64,000 bases of DNA from Lepisosteus oculatus (lineage: Eukaryota > Chordata > Actinopteri > Semionotiformes > Lepisosteidae), in contig NC_090703.1 in assembly GCF_040954835.1 (NCBI RefSeq), forward strand, positions 19,729,444-19,793,443, given 5' to 3'. The stretch's first letter is position 1. The number at the start of each line of letters is the position of its first letter. Made by a program: the position numbers and the translations under genes. The notes beneath the pieces were generated by a model. The model ran no database searches and was not told the DNA's origin. It worked only from the letters and a program-made list of their open reading frames with translations. This document shows positions 48,969 through 60,258 of this stretch, in pieces.

Positions 48969-49589
48969 CAGACAAAAAAGTTCTGCTTTAGTGTGTTTGT
49001 GTCTGATTGCAGATAAGGTTTTTAATCAGGAATAATGCAGTATCATCCATGCATTTGTCAATGAAGTGCCAGCACTATACTGTATATACTGTATATAAGA
49101 AGCCAAAAACAATTTTTTCTCTGATTGAAAGGACTATCTTAAATGTCAAGCATGTACTTATTATATCTCAGTGTTGCTTTGTATAAATGTTTCAGAAAGG
49201 GTAAATTCACAATCATGAGTAAAAATGAGTACATTAAATCTAATAGTAACTGAAGAATTTAGACTTTCAGAGAAGGGACACTGTATACTGGCATGACCAT
49301 CAAAGGCACCCAGGCAGGCATGATTTATTTGATATAAAAATAGCTTTGTCTTGTATTCAGCCTATTTTTACAATCCAGTCATTGAATTAATTCTAATGCA
49401 TTTACTGTAATAGAAAATGAAAACGTTGAAGGCTGCAGTATGGTCCTTTTTCCATCTGAGTAGAAAATTCCTTCCTATGACTTCTAAACCAGTCTAGTTG
49501 GTAGCAAACGTTTAGGTTCAGAATGAATACTTCTGGGTTTCTTTTAGGTTTCCGTTGACATTTTATAAAGTGTATAAAGAAATAAGGTG
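48969..49589. other. intergenic, nothing recognised
   Basis: AT-rich; contains TATACTGTATATACTGTATA near 49,077-49,096, a simple local duplication. Confidence 0.4.
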
Positions 49590-50080
49590 TTTTCAGTTAG
49601 GTTATGGTGTATCAGTTTTCATGGACAGATCATTCCACAGACCTGAGGTACGAGAACAGAGAGCAGGATCTCCCACTGTTCCAAGAGCCATGCTGGGAAC
49701 TATTAGAGGACCAGAGTCCGAGCAGTGCTGACGATGTGGAGGTGTGTAGGGAGTAAACAGTTCACTGATGTAGTTGGGAGCCAAGCTGCTCAAGTACTTA
49801 GAGATGAGCAGCACAATTTTGAATCTCATTCTAAAATACCCACGAACCCAGTGCAAAGAAACTAAAGCAGGTGATACATGCTCACAGATTTTAGTTTTAG
49901 TTAGGGTTCAAGCTATGAAGTTTTGAGCACACTGCAACTTATTGAGAACATGCCTGGATACACCAGCAAGCGCTGTATTTCCATAATCAAGTCTGGAAAC
50001 TACAAAAGCAGACATTGCTGTAGCTTTCCTGAAGCAGACGGGAAGAGATGTGTTAGGATCCACACAATTTTACCAAGATG
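49590..50080 (-). mobile_element. L2/CR1-like LINE 3' end, reverse
   Basis: Minus-strand frame 49,856-49,602 reads RMRFKIVLLISKYLSSLAPN, YISELFTPYTPP and SGLWNDLS, the end of a LINE ORF2 (F.ILLL.YK.L..LAP.Y...LL.PY.P...LWN.LP). Sequence at 49,860-50,080 resembles further decayed coding sequence of the same element. No tail is visible at the low-coordinate end. Confidence 0.75.
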
Positions 50081-50451
50081 AAAAAAGATATGTCCACAAT
50101 CGGGTGGATGAGATCCTCAGATCCCATTCCTACATGCAACCTAGCCACCATGTTTCTTCTAAAGCTGTCCCTGAGTAGTCTTGATGTTTATCACTTAATA
50201 GAGAACTACCCCTGTGAATAAAATAAATAAATTGATACAGATGCAGGTGTTGAATTGTTTTTGAAGACCTCAATAATAACTCAATGTTCGCAGTCAGTTA
50301 TTAACTGAAGAGTCCACGTAACTTGAAAATGTGCTGAAGGGTTCCACCCCGGTTGTGGTTTGTCCAGGCACCCTTTGAACTCTGACCTCTTTGAAAGGGA
50401 CTCATCCCTCCTCTCGTTCTCTTTTGTGCGCCACCCCATGCTGCAGAGCGG

Positions 50452-52128
50452 TAGCCGTTTCTCCTCTCCGTTACTAGCACACTCCTGTAACTGAAAAGGT
50501 GATAAAGTCACCGTGAGCTGCAGTTTCCTTCTTCTCACACTGCCGACTCTGCAAGGCGAACGAAGGAGGAATCGCTGCAATGGTATCAACCAAGTGGGAT
50601 TGTCATCACCTCAGGACGGGTACACGAGGGACAAACAGTGGAGAGCATCTTTCTGGCAGCGGGTACTCTGGGACAGGCTGGGGACAGAGGCCTTCCACTG
50701 ACAGGGGCACATGGTTGGACCCCGATAGTGGAGCTGGAGCAAGAGCTGGAATTAAAAGCTAGAAGTGATGGTTGTCTGTCATGTCTGATGATGACGGTTG
50801 TACTTTGTGCAGCTCATCTGTTTGGAAGATGAGCTGCATGAAGAAACCGGTGCGGGAAAGCTTTTTGAAGTGGGAAAGCCATTGCACTTGGGAAGTCCCA
50901 CTCTCTCGCCTGGGTCCAGTGGTACGAGTAGTCATCACGACTGGAGACTTCCTCGGTTACAGTGGATGCCCTTTGCTTCCCACAGAGCATTGCAACAGTA
51001 TAGTGTCCCCGTCACTATATCGAGTAATTAGGACCCACACAGACAACAGGGTGAGCCCTCCCTGCTGGTCCCACAAACACTTCTTCCAGCAGCAACCTAA
51101 GTTATTCCCAGGAGGTCTCTCATCCAGGTACTGACCAGGCTCACACCTTGGCTGCCAGTTGTGAGCTGCAGGGAGATATGGCTGCTGGCAAAAGCTAGAA
51201 GTAGCCGAGGAGTAAAGACCAGAGTCAGTCCATCACATCCAATATGGATTATCTACAGCCAGACCTCCAATTGTTTAAGGCATCAGGTGCACCTCACACC
51301 TCCAGTGGGCCTAGAGGCAGCACTTGAAAAGGCCCGGGAGGTGAAGAAGATTTTCAGTGAGCGTACTGCAGCTTCACTGGGGGCTTGTCAGTGCAGGGAC
51401 CCCTGTGCTCACCAGCCTAAGCCTCCAAGCCTGGATGCGGAGGCTTTGCCCACAGCCGCACAGGGAAATGGCTGGGAGCCCATACTGTCCAGACGCAACT
51501 GCCCCCCCAACCAGTCCTGCCTGAACCACCGACACAACTCTGTTTGCAAAACATCCACACAGCACCTGAGCCCCAGCTCTGTTATCACCTATCTGTCTGA
51601 GGGTGAAGAAAGCCGTGTCAGGCCCTTGTGCAAATGGTATCCACATGCCCTATAAGCATGGTGGATGTCTGCGCTTGAGGAGCTGTCCGCTGCAGTTCAG
51701 AGGCCGAGTCTGGACTGAGAAGCTTGTATTCTGGGGTCGGCAAGGGAGGCCACATACTCCGCCTTCACAGAGCAGAAACTCTGTGTCAGCGACCGCCCCA
51801 CAGGAGCCGCGAAGCTCGGACCGCCCCTCACTCTTTACCCCTTGCTGTGAAGCTTGCCTTGCCCTTTGCCACGTTCTCCATCCTCGATGCCCTGTCCATC
51901 TCTCCATAACCCCCAGAGCCCTGACGGCCCCCACTGACAGAGAAGCCTCCTATCTCTCCAGTGGAGGCGAGGGGCAGTAGCTGTTACTCCTCTCCACGCC
52001 CTCCTCCGTAAGCATCCTCTCCGTGACTAGCACACCCGCGTAACTGAAAAGACTAACAAAGTCCGTGACTGTTCCACTCTCCCACCTCTCTTCCCACTGT
52101 AAGGGCAACTAAGGAGTAATAGCTGCAA
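50452..52128. mobile_element. possible short-LTR (TRIM-like) element
   Basis: Two direct repeats, 50,452-50,580 and 51,978-52,128, share TAGC.GTT.CTCCTCTCC, CCTCTCCGT.ACTAGCACAC, GTAACTGAAAAG and the end GCTGCAA. The left copy is followed at once by TGGTATCAACC, which resembles a primer-binding site for initiator Met tRNA. The right copy is preceded by GGAGGCGAGGGGCAG, which could be a polypurine tract. The interior (about 1.4 kb) has no protease, RT or integrase motif and contains a reverse 5S SINE fragment. No clear target-site duplication is seen, so the interpretation is open. Confidence 0.35.
50985..51195 (-). mobile_element. 5S rRNA-derived SINE, 5' part only, reverse
   Basis: Complement of the head: GGTCTCTCATCCAGGTACTG and GACCAGGCTCACACC, with CCAGTTGTGAGCTGCAGG at the end. 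The body ACAGTATAGTGTCCCCGTCA lies near 50,996. The tail is missing, so it is interrupted or deleted. Confidence 0.83.
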
Positions 52129-52559
52129 TACACAACACCATACTGCATAATATATTTCAATTTTGTGCCAATGATGATCCCAGGGCAGACACCTCCTCAC
52201 ACCCCACAGTGCATCTAGACTGTCAGTCTGTCTTTGTGGATGAGTGCTGAGGAAGGCAGTTGTCAGAGAAGGTAAAGAGACCATCTCATCACAGCATTAT
52301 ATTGTGCTTTTGACCACTGAACTCTCAACAGATACCCTGTGCTTACTGTATGAACACTGTAGTTAATTTGTTTATTTCACAGTGTCCAAAATATTAAACT
52401 CATATTACAGCATAAAGCATCTGACTTTTGTTCTTTCGAATGCCATGCAAAGTAAGAAGCTTTGGAGTATGTAATTTGTTATATTCCTTTAATAACTACG
52501 CATTAGAAAACTATCCATTTTTGGCTCTCACGTATAGATAGCCTTGTTTTAATTTTGGA

Positions 52560-53660
52560 TTGAGCGTGTTTGCAGTGGAACGTATTACTCTCCAAAAACA
52601 AATCAAGCACAGAGAGCATACTGTCTGAAACGTGGCTGGGGTTCCTTGTGTGTGCGGCTTTTGTTCGAGTTTCTCAGTTGAAGCAATGGGGCTGTCGATC
52701 AAGAGGCAGCGTGTCCGCCCACTTCACCCTTCCTCCGCGGCAGCTGGGGATCGACAGCCAGCTCGGGCTACACAGTGTCAGGGAAGCCCGGAGTCACAGC
52801 GCTGTGCCTTTAATTCTCCCAACTCAGAGCTTATGACCGCCGCCGGCAAAGAGTAAGATATACTTGCACGGAAAGGTAAGCTTCAAACGGCGAAACGTGA
52901 ATTCCTCTGTTATTTTAACGGTCTGAAACGATCAAATTAAGAGCGTTTCAAAATCATTGCATCTGGCGGAATGAGTTAGCACAGCCTTAAAGCATTCTTA
53001 TGCGGAAGTGCCCCGGCGGTACTTTTCCCTCTTTTCGCCAGTACGGCCGACCGAAAAGGTGCGGGGGGGATTATTTAAAACATCACAAATGTTCCGAACG
53101 TCGGCAATCGGACCGAGGGTTCGCAGAGCCGCAGCCGATGCCCCCCTTTTTAGTTTAGGTACAAAAGTAACTGGACGAGAAGGAGTTAGCAAATTCAAAA
53201 TGGCTGCCCTCCTTGTTGTCGCCACTGCTCTTTCAGGCGCTTTTCCGTGCCTGAACGGTGGGGGACAAAGCGGACCGTCACGACGGGGTCGGGCGATCGT
53301 GAATGCGTCCTGCTCGAGAGTTTGATTTCGACTTAACAATCCGTGAACCAGTACTGTAAATTTATTTTAATTATTTGCTGTTTTATATGTTGGGGAGGGA
53401 GGGGGGGGGGGCGACGAAATTTTGTGGAATTAATGACTTTAACCGGTAGGGGAATGCCAGCGACGTCAGGGCTGTGGGGGAGGGGGACTGGAGCCGGGGT
53501 GGAGCTTGTCTGCATCTGGGAGGCGAGATGGGGGGGGTCCGTGGCCGTGGTTCAGTGTGCGTGCGGCATGTTTCAGCTGTGCCACTTTAACTCGCTCAGG
53601 GGCTGGCATTGTCAGGCGTGGGGTGGGAAATTCGAAAGTCGGGATGAAGCGGCCCCGGGG
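52560..53660 (+). promoter_or_regulatory. cdca4: CpG-rich promoter region, probably cdca4
   Basis: CG density rises sharply between about 52,690 and 53,660. A donor GGAAAG|GTAAGC at 52,875/52,876 would close a first exon whose only long frame, starting near 52,632, is short and unrecognised. AAAATGGCTGCC at 53,197-53,208 resembles a YY1 site, common near starts of housekeeping genes. A second perfect donor CAGAT|GTAAGTG is at about 53,712. The nearest downstream gene on this strand is cdca4. Which start is used cannot be told from sequence. Confidence 0.55.
53391..53412 (+). repeat. G-run, possible G-quadruplex
   Basis: GGGGA, then GGGA and an uninterrupted run of about a dozen Gs within the CpG island. 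It is also a place where read errors are likely. Confidence 0.6.
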
Positions 53661-53712
53661 CTCTTTCTGATGTTTTCTGCCTTGTGCCTGACTTGCCTGA
53701 TGTGTTTCAGAT

Positions 53713-56599
53713 GTAAGTGCAGTTCATTCCTGTAGAGGGCGAGGGAAGGCGGCTGGAGTTGTTGTCTGAGTTGGCCGGGCTCCCAGCCGAGAATATTTAT
53801 GGATGTTTGCCACGGGTACATATCTCCCGGTGGCGCAGACGGACTCTCTCATCATTCTTTTCCTTGCTCTGCCCAGTGGAAGTCGAGGCTGGTTTTCATC
53901 TCCGTTTCAAACTATTTCTCACTCAATAAGAACCACGTTCTCCGAATTAAAAAAAAAACTCGATAAATGGTGCAGAAAAATGCTCCGTCGTTATTTTTTT
54001 CAGTTGAGAGTGCCAGTCGATTCTCCAACGCTCAACGTCCTAAGCAAGCCACCTCAGTAAAGTAACAAACACAACCTTGTATGGAGTCCAGTCATTAACC
54101 AAATTATATTAAGGTTTATTCAAATTGAAAACGTGCCTGTTTGATGCTCTCATTTATAAACTGACCTTTTTGAGACCTTTTTTCAGTTTATTCAAACAAT
54201 TGATTAATCTATGATTGACCTTTTTGTTCTTGTTTGCAGCCCAGGTCAGCTTTTTCAGTCAAAAGTGTTGTCCATCCCTGTAGCAATGTGATTACTTTGA
54301 ACTTGGTCTTTTCTCTAGGTGTGCAGTTGACAACCTTATGTTGAAAAGCTGTGAATCTTCAGTAATAATCACTCCTTGATTTTTTTTTTTGCTTTATTAA
54401 AATGACCCTTTCTTTTTGTGCGTGTGTGTCAGTACTGAAATATGGTTGCTTAGATTAGAGCTGCAGTCCCTGTGTCGGTTGGAGGCGATCTCGTACTCAG
54501 CAGGTGGAGTGCTGATCACCCCCGAATGTCTGTAGATGCAGAAATAATTCAGTGGATTCTTCCTTTTGTTCCTCCTGAGATACACAGTCTCATTTCAGTG
54601 ATTCTCACCAGGACCTTTTCACTTAAGCAATCCAAAAGAATTAAATTTAACCCCAAACCCTTTTTTCAGATAACAGGGTGCTGCAGGCAAGTGAATTGTT
54701 AGGCCCTGTAGCAATATTCAAGTACCTCATCAGGACTTGGGTTTCTCTACACTATTTGATTCTACCAAGAATTTTAACTTCATTTGACAACTGTCTCTCT
54801 TTTGTTTCAGACATATTGGAGGTGTAAGTGTATATTTGTCAGAGGCAATTGTTTGGGAAGAGTAGCGGTCTTGCATAAGATCTGTGCTTTTTATTTGCCA
54901 TTACTACTAATATCTGCTTTTCATTTCTGTAGCAGACCCCTAATGTTTCTAGTTTTTCAAACATCGTTAAGTGTGGCTCGGAGAGCAGATAGAAGGATAG
55001 TTGTGCTGCGTGTTGATTGCAGTTTTAGTATGACCCTGCTGCAGCAGATCAGGTGTGTTCTTATCTGCGGCTGAAAGAGTATGGATATCACGCTGTGGGT
55101 CAGGTAGGACCATCTACAATGACTTTACCTTGATCTTGCTTGTGCCCTGATTCTGTCTTGTGTTGGTATACATATATTATTTGAACTGGGTCAAATCCTA
55201 CATTCCTGTATTGTGCAACCATTTCTCTCTCACATATTTTAGCCATGAAAAGCTCAAAAAGTGTTTTTTGTTTGGGAATAATTTGTATTGCTTTTAGAAA
55301 TGGGGTACAGATCTTAAGCCCAAAGGGGGAAACATCATTAAACAGAAAGTGTGCATGTAGATTGTGAATTGCCTTCATATTCAGGAATTATTCAGACTTC
55401 TGTTTTCCTTGGTCTTGCTCAGTGTAAACCAAGAAAAAGCCCCGCATTCAACAGACATCAGAAGTGTTTCTGGATGTGATGTGCAATGAACTGCTGGTTC
55501 ATGTGATTGTTCTCTTTGCTTTAGATACATGTTTATTATTTTTAGGCTCAGCAGGTCTGGCTGGCTTGTCCTGTGACAGTGGAGGCAAGTGCTCAATACT
55601 CATTTCAATACTAGATGTACGTACAGTACTGTTCAGTGATACTAGAGTGTGTTTCTGTGTTTCAGAAAATTTCAGTGATGGGTAGTCGTGGGGGCTAGGG
55701 AAATGTTTTTCAGGATTACAGCTTTGATTAATGTGATGAGCCAGTTTTAATAAGCAAGGTAGTCAAGTAGGGACTCAACTTGAGTAGTTAGATAATGCAA
55801 AAACACCAGCCTAACAAGTCTTGAGTTCTATTGGAAGTTAATTGAAATTCTTCCATTTGCTGGGAAATTATTAACCTAATCAAGTGTGAAAACTGTGACT
55901 TGAAATTTCTTAGCTTTCTACGATGCTGGGTATAGATTATTTTTGAGCGTGGTGTTTAAAATATTAAGGAAAATGGAAAACGTTAACATTTTTATGCAGT
56001 TTGTTACGCGTTGATTAGCTATCTGTAGAAATGGCTTTATTTTGGAGACCAGACCTATTTACAGAGATAAATATTACTCATTGTGAGTTCTAGCCTTTAA
56101 TTTGAAGGTGATCAATATTAAATTATGCAAAGTATGAGTTGCACTAGGACTCCAAAATTAAAAAAAAAACAGCAATCAAGAGTAGTTCCCTGAAAAGTGT
56201 CTACTGAGTTGAACACTTAAACTATGGCACCTTTTTATCTCTTTATACAATTATTTGTCCATATTTTTCCTCTGAGCAGAATTTACTTTCAGTAATCATT
56301 TATTGGAGGTTTTCTTAAAAGTGTCATCCTGAGTTCAGAAGGATTTGTACGTAGGGGAAACAAATGACTTATCTTTGATTCTTCTATGATCAAAATTGTT
56401 AGGTTTAGTGTTTCACTTTTGTTTAATGGCTAGTGTCCTATATTTTCACTTGATTATGTGACTGTTTTCATCAGTAAAAATCAAGACAGATATTCTGTGG
56501 GATAAGGTTAACCAAGAATTAGTTGAGGATAACTAGTAACATGCTGTACTTTGCAGTGGATTAGGGGCTGTTTAAAGCTTCATTATTCCACCCACGCAG
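53713..56599. other. cdca4 upstream intron, nothing certain
   Basis: AT-rich. Acceptor-like TTTTGTTTCAG near 54,800-54,810 is followed by a donor-like GTGTAAGTG only about a dozen bases later, too short for a likely exon. No repeat recognised. Confidence 0.4.
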
Positions 56600-56703
56600 G
56601 AACCTTACTTCTGACTGGCCTAAAATGGGCAGAAAGAGAGCAGAACAAAAGCTGTTTGTCGCCAGTACAAAAGTATTGAAGCGATGCATTCAGGAAGAAA
56701 ATG
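56600..56703 (+). other. candidate cdca4 leader exon with upstream ORF
   Basis: Acceptor CCACCCACGCAG ends at 56,599 and donor AAAATG|GTATGT follows 56,703, giving a 104-nt exon. It contains ATG at 56,625 in strong context (TAAAATGGG) opening a frame that begins MGRKRAEQKL and reaches the donor after 26 codons. Joined to the cdca4 coding exon at 57,103 it ends one codon later at TAA (57,105-57,107), 2 nt before the cdca4 start. Splicing is predicted by eye only. Confidence 0.35.
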
Positions 56704-57102
56704 GTATGTTAATGCCTGTGCCTCTCAACAGGAAAGGTACAGCACTGACAACTTTCAGAAAAGAAATGCACACCTTCAAATAGATTTTCTTGTTAAAATT
56801 CATATTTAAAAATATATAGAAAATAGAATTGACATTTTTAGCTTTTAGTTAAATGTGTGCTTGTAGATACAGTGTATAATAGTGATGTGTTTAGTACTAG
56901 GCTACTGCTTGACTTGAACGTTAAGTTGATAGGATGTGTACATTTGATAAAGTTACTGGGAAGTTAATCTACAAATAATACTGTTGGTTTTCCACAGTCA
57001 AAGTGCTTAAGACATGCTTTTTTGTTTGTGTGTGTTGTGCTATTGTCTGTATCTTCTCTTTACCGTATGGTAATCAATCCCATGTTTTCATTTTGTTAAC
57101 AG

Positions 57103-57109
57103 ATTAAAA
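57103..57109 (+). promoter_or_regulatory. cdca4: cdca4 coding-exon acceptor and start context
   Basis: TTTTCATTTTGTTAACAG ends at 57,102; ATTAAAA then leads to the ATG. The short gap shows that nearly all of the 5' UTR lies in earlier exons. Confidence 0.7.
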
Positions 57110-57901
57110 ATGTTTCCTAAGGGCACAAAACGCAAATATTGTGATGGCGATGAAATCGTGGACGAGAGCCCCGCCAGTCTGAAGGTGGTGTCTTCGTATG
57201 ACCTCCAGCGCCAGTCGCTGCTGGACATGTCCCTGATCAAGCTGCAGCTCTGTCACATGCTGGTGGAGCCGAACCTGTGCCGGTCCGTCCTCATCGCGAA
57301 CACGGTGCGCCAGATCCAGGAGGAGATGACACAGGACGGCAGCTGGCAGGTCATGACGGAGGCCCTGCAGGCCAGCCAGAACTCCGCGGACCGCCTGGTC
57401 GCCACGGAAATCCTCTGCCGGCCATCGCCCAAGGAGCAGGACGAGGAGAAGTCGTTCAACGTCGGCGGCTACGACGCCTGCCACACCCTGGGCGGCAACC
57501 CGGGCGAGGTGGTCGACGAGACGCTGTGCACGGTCTCCCCCGAGGCCGCCTCGGCCTACCTGCCCAGCGCCATCGCCACCTGGGAGAAAGAGGACCAGAA
57601 GGAGAACCGCCCCGAGGAGGAAGACGCCAAGCACGCGGAGCAAGTCTTCGGGAGCTTTGAGATCAAGAACCCTGCTCCCAGCCCAGACCCGGCGCTGGAG
57701 GAGCTCTTTTCCGACGTGGACACTTCCTATTACGATCTGGACACCATGCTGACAGGGATGCAGAGCTCTCCCAAAATGGGGCCCTATGACTTGCTGGAGA
57801 GCCTGTCGTCCCACAGTCCATCTTCAATCAGCTCGAACTCCAGCTGCCGGCCAGATCTCAATGAACTAGATCACATAATGGAGATTATCGTTGGCTCCTA
57901 A
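57110..57901 (+). CDS. cdca4: Cell division cycle-associated protein 4 (SERTA domain), complete
   Basis: 263 residues; human CDCA4 has 241. The N-terminal KRKY segment (7-10) corresponds to the basic cyclin-A-binding-like motif of the family. The SERTA domain spans about 28-76: SSYDLQRQSLLDMSLIKLQL, LVEPNLCRSVLIANTVRQIQ and EEMTQDGSW, nearly identical to mammalian CDCA4. A variable acidic middle follows. The acidic C-terminal transactivation motif EELFSDVDTSYYDLDTML (197-214) precedes the conserved end LNELDHIMEII (250-260). Known role: nuclear regulator of E2F-dependent transcription and proliferation, itself an E2F target. The coding region is a single exon as in other vertebrates. It is far richer in G and C at third positions than the DNA around it, especially codons 10-200, which also creates long antisense shadow frames. 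The next in-frame ATG is Met40 inside the SERTA domain, so this start is secure. Confidence 0.97.
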   Translation: MFPKGTKRKYCDGDEIVDESPASLKVVSSYDLQRQSLLDMSLIKLQLCHMLVEPNLCRSVLIANTVRQIQEEMTQDGSWQVMTEALQASQNSADRLVATEILCRPSPKEQDEEKSFNVGGYDACHTLGGNPGEVVDETLCTVSPEAASAYLPSAIATWEKEDQKENRPEEEDAKHAEQVFGSFEIKNPAPSPDPALEELFSDVDTSYYDLDTMLTGMQSSPKMGPYDLLESLSSHSPSSISSNSSCRPDLNELDHIMEIIVGS

Positions 57902-59215
57902 TCAAGACGTGTCTTACGGACTGTGTGTGTTTCTGTGTGTGTAAGGACACATGCTCACGCACTTACATGGAAGGTAAGTCAAATCAGGAGCCCTGGCATA
58001 ACATGGTTTGATCATGTTCTGCAAGGGCTGTGATTTTACGTGCCAACCATTGTCATTTTATTTGCATACTTTTTGTATGTTTTCTATATGTGGGTTATGT
58101 TTTTCAATTTTAATTTATTGTGGCATTTACTCTAGAATGATGTCATTACACTACATGATGGAGAACAGAACAAGTTATGTATCAGGAGTTCTAAAGTTAC
58201 ACATATTTTCTTAAAAATAATTGAAATATCTAAAATATAAAATATATATTTTTTCAACACATACTGCTTGGGAAATGTTACAGTACTTGTAGATTTCTTT
58301 AACCTGAGAGAATTATGGGGGGGGGGGCGGGTGATCTATGTGGAAAGGTTTTATATGATGTCTTCCTTTGATTCAGTCCCTGAATGAAATATGTGCTCAA
58401 AAAGGATATAAATGTATTTTAAAATTCCAAACAGTGTACAAATGGTGACAAGCACCTTATTATATTTTAGTGCTTAGGGAAAAATGCACAGTTGCATCTG
58501 TTAGATTTGCCAAGTGGGATATGCTTAAGTCAAATGATTGCTTAATTGCTGAAATTTCAACATGATCCTGCTTTTGCTGTTAGAAGCCATATTTTCTTAT
58601 TTGTATTGTTACAAATGAAGAATTATGGGTCCCACCCAGTCTTAAGTTATTAGTTTTAATTTATTTTTTTATTTATTAAACACAAGCATGTCAGATTGCG
58701 TGTAATGGAACTTTCAAAATGAAAACTTCATTTGTCTTTTTGCATTTTAAACTTCAAGCACCATTGCAATGTCTCAAGGTATGGCAGATTTTCCATGTTC
58801 TATGCAGTAAGTTACCACAGACCTCAAACGTACGAACAGTGTTGAAAATGGTATGGATCACCATAACAATGTTTTAAATCAAGGTATTTTTGAATTTTAA
58901 AATATGATTTATTAACCAAGTTGTGTGAGCAGCTGTCTCGTTCTAAAGAGATTACTGTTCCTTTACACAGATGAGAGATTACTCAGGCAAAATGTTAGAC
59001 GACAACCAGTATTATAAACCGTATTACACACCTTCCCTCTGACCAGCGTCAGTACAGTTCAATAAAAGTGCAAATCATCCAGGATGTAAATTGAGTACAC
59101 ATTGACATTTAATACCTAAACCTATGGTAGGCTGTATGCATTTTTTTATATTTGAATAAAATACATTGTAGCATTTTTGTAAATACTTTTTAATAAAAGG
59201 TACAAAATATTACTG
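57902..59215 (+). terminator. cdca4: cdca4 3' UTR with poly(A) signals
   Basis: About 1.3 kb of AT-rich 3' UTR. AATAAA occurs at 59,155-59,160 and 59,192-59,197, the latter followed by a GT-rich TGTGTGTTGTC at 59,213-59,223, a typical downstream element. Cleavage is therefore expected near 59,210. A run of about 11 Gs lies at 58,317-58,327. Confidence 0.75.
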
Positions 59216-59559
59216 TGTGTTGTCATTTACTGCCATCAAACATGTGGAGTAAAAAGGCTGTTTTCTTGATAGTTGTACCAGTTCTTACTTGAAAATACTG
59301 AGTTGTATTTTTTACATCCTTCCAGTTCTATTACAACACTTACACTTCTTTCTGAAGCCTGAGCTAATCAATATTTTTATGTCACTGTCTGTCTGTTTTA
59401 CTTGAATATTAATAAGAGTCTATGCAGTCGCATTTTAAGGGCAATTAAGTACACATTTTTGTTTAGCTGCAGGTCAGAATAAGGTGTAATGCCACTAGTA
59501 AAAAAAGGCTACAAAAGGGTTGTTCGTTTTCTGGATTGAGGAATGAAGTGCACCAGAGT
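59216..59559. other. intergenic, nothing recognised
   Basis: Downstream of the cdca4 poly(A) site; no feature that I can support. Confidence 0.4.
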
Positions 59560-59944
59560 CAAATCTAAGACATGACATGGTTAAAGGAAAAAAAAAACTT
59601 AAGCCTTCAATGGAGGAGTCTGAAAGGACTAGGACAAGTATTTTAATTCTTGGAAAGTATCGACAAGAGTCTCCCCGTGGTTTCACCTCAGAACCTGTAG
59701 TGGCAAAAGGACCTGAGGAAGACCAGAGAACATTAAGAGGCTGTGCAGTTAGAGCCAAGAACAAGAGGAACTTCTTTTCACAAAATGTTGTGGTTATATG
59801 GAGCAAACTGCCAGAGGGATCCTTTCAAGATGTTTCTGGACATAACCCTCAAATAGAGGAAGCCAGACAGACACTGTGGGAAAGCAATAAAAAAGTACGC
59901 ATAGAGTCAGGATATATAGTAAAGAGTGCAGAATTTAAATCTAT
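59560..59944 (+). mobile_element. LINE-related repeat, 3' end of ORF
   Basis: An open frame of 124 codons from 59,577 includes RNFFSQNVVVIWSKLPEGSF, matching the RRFFSQRVVN.WN.LP block at the end of fish LINE ORFs. Same general family as 48,300-48,720. I regard it as a repeat, not a gene. Confidence 0.6.
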
Positions 59945-60258
59945 TTTCTAACTGCTTCATCCAACTCAGGGTCACAGGGGATGCAGAGCCTATCCTAGCA
60001 AGGAACAGGCACAAGGCAGGATACATCCTGGACAGGGTGCAAGCTGCAGACACAGACACGCACTCGCACCAGGGCTCATTCTCCTAGAAGCCAATTAACC
60101 CACCAGTGTGTCTTTGCACCGTGAGAGGAAGCCCACACACATACAGGGGGATCAGACAATCTCCCCCACAGAGTACACCAAGTCCAGAATTGAACCTAGG
60201 ACTCCAGTGCTGTAAAGGCAGCAATACTAGCCACCTCGCCAACCCACCACTCCATTTT
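59945..60258 (-). mobile_element. tRNA-headed fish SINE, reverse, near full length
   Basis: Minus strand: head near 60,255, TAGGTTCAATTCTGG B-box-like near 60,187-60,201, CTCTCACGGTGCAAAGACAC, CTGGTGGGTTAATTGGCTTC, GTCCAGGATGTATCCTGCC and GATAGGCTCTGCATCC, with the tail AAGCAGTTAGAAAATAG at the low end. Confidence 0.84.

Noticed and set aside
51161-51655. 164-codon frame
   Set aside because: Begins inside a reverse 5S SINE fragment and continues into unrecognised sequence; no domain. It could be a decayed internal region of the TRIM-like structure, but that is not supported.
57104-57814. 236-codon antisense frame over cdca4
   Set aside because: It mirrors the GC-rich codon usage of cdca4, has no recognisable domain, and the sense strand encodes a clearly conserved protein.
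59577-59951. 124-codon frame as a gene
   Set aside because: Contains the RNFFSQNVVVIWSKLP block typical of LINE ORF ends and abuts a SINE; classed as repeat.
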